Positions 1-5,239 of a DNA stretch of 5,390 nt are shown piece by piece. The position numbers and the translations under genes were made by a program. Below the pieces are notes generated by a model. It ran no database searches, was not told where the DNA came from, and saw only the letters and a program-made list of their open reading frames with translations. Where the stretch lies: positions 1 to 5,390 of the forward strand of contig JAFXRA010000364.1 of the NCBI GenBank assembly GCA_017526725.1, read 5' to 3'. Positions within the stretch are counted from its first letter, which is position 1, and the number at the start of each line of letters is the position of its first letter. This stretch comes from Candidatus Rifleibacteriota bacterium (GTDB lineage Bacteria; Riflebacteria; Ozemobacteria; Ozemobacterales; Ozemobacteraceae).

Positions 1-255
1 AGAAGGCAGAACTTCGCCCAGAGCAATGTTGGTGCCCAGAGCATAAACTTCGGAACCGCCATTAGCAAGTTTGACGTCACGAGCAACTGTTAACCAGTTA
101 GCATCAGAGAAGCCATTAGCAATATAACCAGAAATGCCCTGAGAAGCACCACCAGAGGTAATGCAGGATTCCATAGCCTTAACAACCTTGCCTTCGATGT
201 ATGCAGCATAAGCCACACCAATCTTAACGCCAAAACGGCCCCAGTCCATTTTACC
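1..255 (-). CDS. Major capsid protein, exon 2 (partial, continues past left edge)
   Basis: After the intron the capsid frame resumes at 255 with GKMDWGRFGVKIGVAYAAYIEGKVV and stays open for 85 codons to the window edge, ending ...GTNIALGEVLPS. The codon usage matches exon 1 and differs from the intron gene. No ribosome binding site precedes the internal ATG at 247-249, and an in-frame TAA lies just upstream in the intron, so this is not a separate gene. With exon 1 the known part is 258 residues, and the C-terminus is outside the window. The junction DWYHVAA/GKMDWGRFG gives a continuous, conserved-looking motif. Confidence 0.8.
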
Positions 256-272
256 CGTTTGTATTTAAATTA

Positions 273-1169
273 TTAATAATCAGATACTATTAATTCATTA
301 TAAGTGTGGTCGGAATGAATTAATTTTTCTAAAGCTTCTTTTAATTCCTCTTTAGAAGGAATATTTTTTTGAAATTTAATACGTAATACTTTATAATTAT
401 ATTCTTTAACTACTTCATCACGAGCCCTGTCTTTTTGTGGATTTTGATGCCAATATTTACCATCAACCTCTATATCAATTAAAATTCCATTTATTTTTAA
501 AGATATATCTAAGGCTAATTCGCTTAAGGGCTTATTTAATATACATTCTTCATTATCAGGATATATTTCGTTTAAAAGATTATATATTTTTTTCTGTTGC
601 GAAGAAGTAGGAATTTTACCAGAATCTAATAACGCTTTTCTAGCTTTCTCTCTATTTTCTTTCTTTTCAAAACCAATTCCACCATGAAGCTTCCTAGTAG
701 TATTAACCGCTTTCTGCCTTGCCTGTTTATTATGACAATTATTATTCTCGCTTAAAACAACAGGGTTCTCTACTCCATATTTTTCTAAACATGTTTGTTT
801 ACGTTTCTCTCTGCCTTCTTTAATTTGTCCAGTGTATTCAACCCCATATTTCTCAATTAAAGTATTTTTTAATTTATCTTTAATGGCTTTATCTTTCATG
901 GGATTGGCTTCTCCGTATTTAATAAAACATGTCTGTTTAGTTTTCTCCGCTTTCTCTTCTAGTAATTTTTTATTTTTATTAAAACACTCTTTACAATAAT
1001 ATTTTCCATGTTTGTTAACACAATTATAATATTGTTTAATTGTTTTAATTTTTTCTTTACCACAGCTATCACAAATACATGTTACTTTTTTAGAAGAACC
1101 GTGTGGTAGCAATGAAGCATCAATTGTGGAGCCACGATATTCAATTAATTGACCAAATTTAATTGCCAT
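273..1169 (-). CDS. Intron-encoded homing endonuclease, Vsr-like/EDxHD type
   Basis: The 298-aa protein starts at ATG 1167-1169, 6 nt after AAAGGAG. A longer start at 1220 has no ribosome binding site and overlaps intron structure. Residues 33-62 hold CxxC...CxxC (C33, C36, C59, C62), probably a zinc-binding DNA-contact module. Residues 75-165 contain repeats of the form (K)xKQTCxxKYGxxNP at about 78-90, 101-113 and 124-136, with a weaker fourth; such repeats occur in phage homing endonucleases as DNA-binding elements. Residues 190-285 form the nuclease: ALDISLKINGILIDIEVDGKYWH...DRARDEVVKEYNYKVLRIKF, with D221, E234, D236, H241 and D247 as likely active-site residues. The VDGxYWH segment resembles Vsr (HGCFWH) and DUF559-like enzymes, as in the EDxHD endonuclease I-Bth0305I. 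It should cut intronless MCP genes near the insertion site and so spread the intron. Its very AT-rich codon use differs from the exons. Confidence 0.88.
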   Translation of the reverse strand: MAIKFGQLIEYRGSTIDASLLPHGSSKKVTCICDSCGKEKIKTIKQYYNCVNKHGKYYCKECFNKNKKLLEEKAEKTKQTCFIKYGEANPMKDKAIKDKLKNTLIEKYGVEYTGQIKEGREKRKQTCLEKYGVENPVVLSENNNCHNKQARQKAVNTTRKLHGGIGFEKKENREKARKALLDSGKIPTSSQQKKIYNLLNEIYPDNEECILNKPLSELALDISLKINGILIDIEVDGKYWHQNPQKDRARDEVVKEYNYKVLRIKFQKNIPSKEELKEALEKLIHSDHTYNELIVSDY

Positions 1170-1209
1170 GTGTAACTCCTTTCTTTTTATTATTTTTTGT
1201 ATCTGATTA
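277..1209 (-). other. 11-bp stem closing the endonuclease insertion (P9.2-like)
   Basis: UAAUCAGAUAC at 1199-1209, before the endonuclease gene, is perfectly complementary to GUAUCUGAUUA at 277-287, which encodes the last codons of that gene. The pairing places almost the entire gene in one loop of the P9 region and brings the catalytic core close to the 3' splice site at 256. Confidence 0.75.
1167..1182 (-). promoter_or_regulatory. Ribosome binding site of the endonuclease gene
   Basis: AAGGAG at 1177-1182 stands 6-7 nt before the ATG at 1167-1169 and selects this start over the upstream ATG at 1218-1220. The spacer UUACAC (1170-1175) can pair with GUGUGA (1217-1222), which could partly hide the start in the RNA. 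Confidence 0.7.
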
Positions 1210-1266
1210 AACGCCGTCACACGTAATTTGGAATAAAAAATTCCCTCTTACTTTCATAAGAGACTA

Positions 1267-1350
1267 GACTATATCTTCATCCTTTACGGATGTCCACCAT
1301 TTCGAGATGCTTTAACGACTAACATCTCTACTCCTTAAAAGGATAGTCGT
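1267..1350 (-). other. Catalytic core of the intron: P7, P7.1, P7.2, P3 3' strand and P8
   Basis: This block carries the R segment (GUUCAACGACUA) and S segment (AAGAUAUAGUC) that form the guanosine-binding P7 helix. Between them lie hairpins P7.1 (UCCU/AGGA) and P7.2 (GAGAUG/CAUCUC), the 3' strand of P3, and P8 (CAUCC/GGAUG, GUAAA loop). It is the best-conserved part of the intron and the basis for the IA2 call. Confidence 0.9.
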
Positions 1351-1382
1351 TGAACTTTATTCTATTCGAATCTTAGCTGCTG

Positions 1383-1545
1383 ATTATCTATTTTATTATA
1401 TATTATTTTTTAATTAAAAACAATATACAACTTAATTTTTAGGCTTGCGCCATGAATTATCTGATTAATTTTTTCTACTTTCGTCACATTCACATTTACG
1501 CTTATTTCATCGTTATGTTGTAGTTTAATCAGCTTTAAGAATTTC
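1383..1545 (-). other. Long AT-rich P5 extension of the intron
   Basis: Between the two P4 strands lie 163 nt without a gene. Visible helices are CUUAA (1535-1539) with UUAAG (1431-1435), CUGAUUAA (1525-1532) with UUAAUCAG (1461-1468), a GGC/GCC hairpin with a GCAA loop (1442-1451), and a 15-bp hairpin (1396-1430) with two G-U pairs and a 5-nt loop. The exact base pairing of P5 next to P4 is uncertain. Confidence 0.7.
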
Positions 1546-1588
1546 CAGCAATTAGATGGATATATTAATATACATATTTCTATGTACC

Positions 1589-1625
1589 CAACCTACAATA
1601 TAATGGACTTATATTTTTAAGCTGC
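1589..1625 (-). other. 5' splice site with P1 helix and internal guide sequence
   Basis: The exon end CAGCU (1620-1624) pairs with GGUUG (1589-1593), with the required U-G pair at the cleavage site. The intron side extends the helix by UA/UA and by AAUAUAA (1609-1615) with UUAUAUU (1597-1603) around a 5-nt loop. The UUGU at 1595-1598 can instead pair with GUAA of exon 2 as P10, aligning the exons. Confidence 0.85.
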
Positions 1626-2138
1626 AACATGATACCAGTCAACGTAGCAAGCGACCTCTTTCTTATGAGCGGTCACAGTATATTCAGTATCAAAGTGAGT
1701 CAGGACGCCACCACGACGAATACCAACAGCAGCATCGTTAACGATGAACATTTCGTTGCTATCGACGTGATATTTTGCGTTATCTCCATAACCAACCTGA
1801 GTTACATCATACAGGTTTTCATAACCCTGAGCAACAACGGTGGGGACTACAGGAGAGATTGCCTGAGCCAGAATGGTGTCAAATCTTTCCAGTAAGAACA
1901 GGTTCTTGTGAACCATGGGGTTCTTCATATCTTCCAGAGTGAAAGTGTCTTCATTGTAAGAGGGCATAGCGGAAGCGCATTCTCTCATGAAGGACTCATT
2001 GAAAACTCTGTTAGCTTCTTTATATTCAGCAGTATCAGCCTTGCCGTTCATAACGGCATCGCACAGTGCTCCGAAAGACTCAACAAGAGTGTTGAGGCGC
2101 TCTTCAGAGAACTTGGTGTAGTTAAAAATTTTTCTCAT
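1620..2138 (-). CDS. Major capsid protein, exon 1 (N-terminal 173 residues)
   Basis: The start is ATG 2136-2138, 10 nt after GGAGG (2149-2153). The segment encodes a helical N-terminus (MRKIFNYTKFSEERLNTLVESFGALCDAVMNG), then PMVHKNLFLLERFDTILAQAISPVVPTVV, an N-arm to spine-like region typical of HK97-fold capsid proteins, and ends ...VACYVDWYHVAA. Unspliced, the frame meets TAA in the first three bases of the intron (1617-1619), giving a 173-residue fragment, too short for a capsid protein. Splicing joins GCT (1620-1622) to GGT (253-255) in frame, so the product continues in exon 2. Identity as the MCP rests on gene order, length and character of the joined protein, and strong-expression codon use. 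This is a family-level assignment without a search. Confidence 0.8.
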
Positions 2139-2174
2139 TTTATATAATCCTCCTTTTTATATTTTGTAAGTTAA

Positions 2175-2726
2175 TTACAGGGAAATAACTCTGCATCTGT
2201 ACAGAGTGGAACCCTCATTAACCTGACCCATAATCAGAGGTCTGGTGTCTTCGATTTCAATGCACAGACCAGAAGCGGCTGCAGCAGCAGCAACCTTCCA
2301 AGTGGTCTTACCATTTTCAGGAGCAGCAAAAGAGCTTACAGCGGGGTTACCAGAGAAGTTTTCATTACCGAGATAGAATTCGTCACCAAGAGCAAGCATT
2401 CTAACTCTGGTGCCTTCGCCAGCAGCAGGGAAAGTACCCGCAATCTTATCGCCAACTCTGTACATAACACCCATAACATCAGCGTGAGAAACGCCAACAT
2501 AGTCGACAACACCATAAATAGGAGCATCTTCATCGAACGCAGTGATTTCACGAGCGTTCAGGTCCTTCATACCAGTATACAGGTCATGGTCACGCAGACC
2601 CTTGATGGAAACGAGAGCGCCATCTTCAACGGCAGCATCTGCACCTTCAGAATCTACAAAATAGCCATCCTTGAGCATATTGATTTCGCCTTCGGAAGCC
2701 ATGATAATTTTGTTAAAAATTTTCAT
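2175..2726 (-). CDS. Probable head decoration or minor capsid protein
   Basis: This 183-aa protein starts at ATG 2724-2726, 9 nt after GGAGG (2736-2740), which itself directly follows the protease/scaffold stop. It opens MKIFNKIIMASEGEINMLKDGYFV and looks beta-rich, with many short alternating hydrophobic segments and glycine turns (DGALVSIKGL, VGVSHADVMGVMYRVGDKIAGTF, RVRMLALGDEFYLGN). A run of six alanines occurs near residues 146-151 (KVAAAAAASG). It has no signal peptide or membrane segment. Its position between the protease/scaffold and the major capsid gene is where decoration, stabilising or head-fibre proteins usually lie. Its codons are GC-richer than those of the upstream genes, as in the capsid gene, consistent with high expression. 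The role is inferred from position and composition, since I cannot name a specific family. A structural protein is likely, decoration somewhat less so. Confidence 0.7.
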   Translation of the reverse strand: MKIFNKIIMASEGEINMLKDGYFVDSEGADAAVEDGALVSIKGLRDHDLYTGMKDLNAREITAFDEDAPIYGVVDYVGVSHADVMGVMYRVGDKIAGTFPAAGEGTRVRMLALGDEFYLGNENFSGNPAVSSFAAPENGKTTWKVAAAAAASGLCIEIEDTRPLIMGQVNEGSTLYRCRVISL

Positions 2727-2745
2727 AAATTTTTTCCTCCTTAGT

Positions 2746-4668
2746 TTAATTTAATTTGTTCAGCTTAGTGATGGCTTCTTGAAGCTTATCAGTCTTCTTA
2801 GCAGCCGCACTCTTCTGATTTTCAATTCCAATACTAAAGTCATTATTAGGCTTATTAGTATGAGAAACTTGATTTTCGTAATAATACATTGCAACTAAAC
2901 TCTTTGCAAAATTTGTTACGTCCTCTTCAGCCTTAAATTCATTAGCTTCAACCTTAGCTGTAATCTGAGCCACAAAATTACTCTTGGACTCTTCATCAAC
3001 TAATTCATCAGCATTAATAAATTCAACACCAACTTGTATAAACTTCTCTTTCTGGGCCGTTTCAACAACTTCAGAAAGTCTGTTTACTTCTTCTTTAAGA
3101 GTATTATACTTTTCTAATAAAGCAAATACATCCATGTTTTCGCCGTCAAGTTCTACAGTTGCATTGACAACTTCAACCTCTTCAGCTTCAAAATTTTCGG
3201 GTTCAGAGACTTCTTCGGGTTCTTCGTTAGACGCAAATTCTTCTTCGTCGCAATCATCACAGTCATCGCAGTCATCTTCCATTTTGCACTCTTCATCAGA
3301 TTCCATTTTGCATTCATCTTCTGGTTGCTTTTCTTCCATCTTACATTCGTCTTCAGATTCATCACAACCGTCTTCCATCTTGCATTCGTCCTCTGCAGCA
3401 CACTCTTCACAATTACAATCTTCCATCTTGCATTCTTCTGCAGGTTCCTCAGCGAATTCTTCTACCGTTTCTTCAACTACTTCAGAATCATTTTCTACAA
3501 ATTCTTCAGTAACTACAGGTTCATCTGTAACTACAGTTTCTTCTGCAGAAACTTCTTCAGCAGCAAATTCTTCTGTATTTTCTTCGCTATTTTCTTCGCC
3601 AGAGAATACTTTCCAAGCACGAACGACTCTCTCTTTGTTTTCTACGTCAACTTCAACATTACCAGTTTGGTCTTCACCTTCTGCTACTTCATCCAAGGTA
3701 ATGGAATAAGTAGCTCTAAATTCTTCACATTCGATGCTAAAATATACATACTCTTCATCAAGGTCGCATACCCAAACCCAGTCATTAAAGACTTCTCTTA
3801 AATATGCTTCAAGTAAATTAATTTTAGCTTGCATAGTTAAATTCATAGGAACTACTTCTCCTCCTTCCTGATTTAATTCTTTGTCCATTTCTATCTCAGA
3901 GGCTGGTTCCTCATTTACGATAGCCTTTTCTTCAAAAGTTTCTTCTTCTATATTTGAATCCTGAGGCTTTTCAGCATCAAGAATTTCAACTTTATTAGTA
4001 GCTTCATCAAGTGCTTTATAGGCAAAAGCTAAAGCTTTCTGTTTCTTTTGGAACAAAGCATTGTCAAATAAATCAAGAATTTTGGCTTTAGCATTGGCTA
4101 TTCCAGTTTCATATTTATCACCAAGTAAAGTCACACCATCAAAAATAAAGTCTTTAATAATTTCAATGCCGTCTTCTGTATATTCTGAATCAACAACTTC
4201 AACTTCTACAGAAATTTTCTTATAACCATTTTTGGACCTAAGTAATTTCTTAACTTGTTTATAATTATATTTTACCCAAATAGCACAAGTGAATTTAATC
4301 CAGTCTAAACCATCAGTATTATCATGATAAACTTCAACCTTATCAGTGCCTCTAATTAAACCTAAAGGTGTTTCTGCAGTATCATCAGTATAATCATAAT
4401 AAATTGAGTCTAATTCTTCATCATACTCTAAATCACTTTCATGCGCTCTAAAATCATCGTTGTTGACAGAAAAACTCCCTAAAATTGGTTTATTATAAAA
4501 CGTGGGTATAGCCTTTTGTAAAGATTCCAAAGTAAAGTGACTACCATTTCTATTTGGATTAGCAGTAGAAATAGCTTTGATTTCCAATTCCAAGAAATCT
4601 TGATTTAAAATTTCTTTAAAATTGACAGACTTTGGGTCTAACTCAAAATTAACTACTTTGTTGTTCAA
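2746..4668 (-). CDS. Prohead maturation protease fused to an acidic scaffold domain
   Basis: From the TTG start the product is 640 aa. Residues about 10-200 resemble phage prohead proteases: an N-terminal ...LELEIKAISTANPNRNG..., then SHFTLESLQKAI and NKPILG, a typical opening of such enzymes. His76 (FRAHESD) and Ser153 (KKISVEVEV) are candidate catalytic residues, assigned from pattern only. A lysine/alanine-rich linker follows, then a small domain at about 275-355 (DWVWVCDLDEEYVYFSIE...RATYSITLDEV) of a type I recall from protease/scaffold genes. Residues about 355-500 are extremely acidic and contain five CKME repeats. Residues 515-545 look like a coiled coil (LLEKYNTLKEEVNRLSEVV). The C-terminus is helical and lysine-rich (AITKLNKLN), as expected for the capsid-binding tail of a scaffold. 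The protease should cleave scaffold and capsid proteins during procapsid maturation. The stop abuts the ribosome binding site of the next gene. The fusion resembles lambda C/Nu3, including a possible internal start. Confidence 0.8.
   Translation of the reverse strand: MNNKVVNFELDPKSVNFKEILNQDFLELEIKAISTANPNRNGSHFTLESLQKAIPTFYNKPILGSFSVNNDDFRAHESDLEYDEELDSIYYDYTDDTAETPLGLIRGTDKVEVYHDNTDGLDWIKFTCAIWVKYNYKQVKKLLRSKNGYKKISVEVEVVDSEYTEDGIEIIKDFIFDGVTLLGDKYETGIANAKAKILDLFDNALFQKKQKALAFAYKALDEATNKVEILDAEKPQDSNIEEETFEEKAIVNEEPASEIEMDKELNQEGGEVVPMNLTMQAKINLLEAYLREVFNDWVWVCDLDEEYVYFSIECEEFRATYSITLDEVAEGEDQTGNVEVDVENKERVVRAWKVFSGEENSEENTEEFAAEEVSAEETVVTDEPVVTEEFVENDSEVVEETVEEFAEEPAEECKMEDCNCEECAAEDECKMEDGCDESEDECKMEEKQPEDECKMESDEECKMEDDCDDCDDCDEEEFASNEEPEEVSEPENFEAEEVEVVNATVELDGENMDVFALLEKYNTLKEEVNRLSEVVETAQKEKFIQVGVEFINADELVDEESKSNFVAQITAKVEANEFKAEEDVTNFAKSLVAMYYYENQVSHTNKPNNDFSIGIENQKSAAAKKTDKLQEAITKLNKLN
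3244..3438 (-). repeat. In-frame CKME repeats in the acidic scaffold region
   Basis: The coding strand holds five copies of a short unit translating to (E)CKME(D/E/S), with cysteines at residues 413, 429, 442, 453 and 461 of the 640-aa protein. Between and after them are Cys/Asp runs such as CNCEEC and DCDDCDDCDE. The DNA repeat is approximately TGCAAGATGGAAGA with synonymous changes. Copies are spaced irregularly by 8-16 codons, pointing to slippage or duplication within an acidic linker. The function is unknown. Confidence 0.8.
3844..3866 (-). promoter_or_regulatory. Possible internal ribosome binding site and start for a scaffold-only product
   Basis: AAGGAGGAG at 3858-3866 lies inside the protease/scaffold frame (coding QEGGE) and is followed in frame by ATG at 3844-3846. 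GGAGG is 13 nt from that ATG, longer than ideal but close to the 12 nt used by the 154-aa gene upstream. Starting here would yield residues 275-640, a 366-aa protein lacking the protease and retaining the acidic region, coiled coil and C-terminal tail. Lambda makes its scaffold Nu3 in this way from within gene C. The motif is seen directly; its use is inferred. Confidence 0.45.
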
Positions 4669-4685
4669 AAGCATCATCCTCCTTT
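4666..4685 (-). promoter_or_regulatory. Ribosome binding site that sets a TTG start for the protease gene
   Basis: AAAGGAGG lies at 4678-4685. The upstream in-frame ATG (4699-4701) would place this site inside the coding region and has no ribosome binding site of its own. The two ATGs at 4675-4677 and 4672-4674 sit only 0 and 3 nt after GGAGG, too close to be good starts. The TTG at 4666-4668 is 9 nt away, matching the 9 and 10 nt spacing of the next two genes. TTG is therefore the preferred start. Confidence 0.65.
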
Positions 4686-4734
4686 CTTCAATAATTAACA
4701 TTCTTATGAAAGAATAGAATGATATTTCATCGGA

Positions 4735-5199
4735 CTAATATCTACCGATAAAATCATTTTCTCTTAAACATCTGTCATATTCTTCTTCAATATAAGCCAT
4801 AGCATGCACGGCCCTATTGTTTTCAAAATCTGGATGTTCACTGCAATATTTTCTGTAGTCTTTAATGTCTTTTAAAATTTGGTGATAACTTTCTTCAGTG
4901 TGTCTTTCTTTTCCCCTTATTTCTTCAGAAAATTTCAGAATGTGCCTACGATTCGACTCCATGGTCGCCTCTTTATCCCAAGTAATATGATTATCCAGCT
5001 TGGTTTCAACACCCTCAACCTTCTCTTCCAGCTCCCCTACCTTAGCCAATACTTCCGCATTAAGCGCCCTACCAATCTGTTTCATTATCCAAGATAAAGG
5101 ATTCCATTTTAAAGGGGAAATCTGAATTAGTCCCCCTCCGAGTAAAGCATAGAGCAACCCTTCTTGCCAATATGAAGAAATAAAATCCATAATTGACAT
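4735..5199 (-). CDS. Membrane-anchored coiled-coil phage protein, function unknown
   Basis: This 154-aa protein starts at ATG 5197-5199, preceded by AAAGGAGGG with a rather long 12-nt spacing. Residues 14-30 (GLLYALLGGGLIQISPL) form one hydrophobic, glycine-rich segment that could cross the membrane. It is followed by KWNPLSWIMKQIGRALN, an amphipathic basic stretch. Residues 50-70 have a heptad-like pattern suggesting a short coiled coil, and the rest is charged and helical with a cytoplasmic look (...HILKFSEEIRG..., ...YCSEHPDFENNRA...). From memory, similar small proteins with an N-terminal membrane segment and this H/F-rich tail are common in phages of gut Clostridia, usually unnamed and sometimes called holin-like. 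With one membrane segment and a long soluble tail it is not a typical holin. It lies 66 bp upstream of the protease gene in the head cluster. Coding status is secure; the role is unknown. Confidence 0.8.
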   Translation of the reverse strand: MSIMDFISSYWQEGLLYALLGGGLIQISPLKWNPLSWIMKQIGRALNAEVLAKVGELEEKVEGVETKLDNHITWDKEATMESNRRHILKFSEEIRGKERHTEESYHQILKDIKDYRKYCSEHPDFENNRAVHAMAYIEEEYDRCLRENDFIGRY

Positions 5200-5239
5200 T
5201 TCGTTAGGTTCCCTCCTTTCGCCGTAACGGTAATGATTT

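Larger units (their letters stand above)
256..1619 (-). ncRNA. Group I self-splicing intron (IA2-like) in the major capsid gene
   Basis: The 1364-nt intron begins UAAAAAUAU after the exon U at 1620 and ends in omega-G at 256. Pairings found by hand: P1 exon CAGCU with guide GGUUG (1589-1593), including the splice-site U-G pair; P2 UACAUA/UAUGUA with a GAAA loop (1571-1586); P3 UCCAUC (1555-1560) with GGUGGA (1293-1298); P4 UUGCUG (1546-1551) with CAGCAG (1377-1382); P7 GACUAU (1343-1348) with AUAGUC (1267-1272); P7.1 (1332-1343); P7.2 GAGAUG/CAUCUC (1304-1328); P8 (1278-1292); P9 (1245-1262); P9.1 (1230-1244). P10 pairs GUAA of exon 2 with UUGU beside the guide. The conserved segments GUUCAACGACUA and AAGAUAUAGUC are near identical to those I recall from T4 td and Twort introns. 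P7.1/P7.2 place it in subgroup IA2. An endonuclease gene fills the P9 region. The RNA should splice itself using guanosine. Confidence 0.93.

Noticed and set aside
247..255. Exon 2 as an independent gene from ATG 249
   Set aside because: There is no ribosome binding site, the sequence continues exon 1 in frame after splicing, and the intron accounts for the gap.
1170..1220. Longer endonuclease start at ATG 1220
   Set aside because: No ribosome binding site is present there, the added residues are encoded by structured intron RNA, and a good site precedes ATG 1169.
256..1619. Group II intron or intein as the insert
   Set aside because: There is no reverse transcriptase, no GUGYG start and no domain V-like end. 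The frame is closed by stops, which excludes an intein. Group I core segments are clear.
2336..2551. Small overlapping minus-strand frame inside the decoration gene
   Set aside because: It is a shadow frame with leucine/methionine-rich low-complexity translation and no ribosome binding site.
3244..3438. CRISPR-like direct repeats
   Set aside because: The repeated TTCCATCTTGCA-type units are short, degenerate, unevenly spaced and in frame with the scaffold protein, with no spacer structure or cas genes.
2984..3709. Plus-strand serine-rich open frame of 241 codons
   Set aside because: It is the mirror of the acidic GAA-rich scaffold region on the minus strand (TTC/TCT reads as Phe/Ser). It has no ribosome binding site and opposes a well-supported gene.
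4700..4715. Hairpin ATTCTT/AAGAAT as an intrinsic terminator
   Set aside because: It has a weak AT-only 6-bp stem with a 4-nt loop and no following U-run, and the genes on both sides appear to be co-transcribed.
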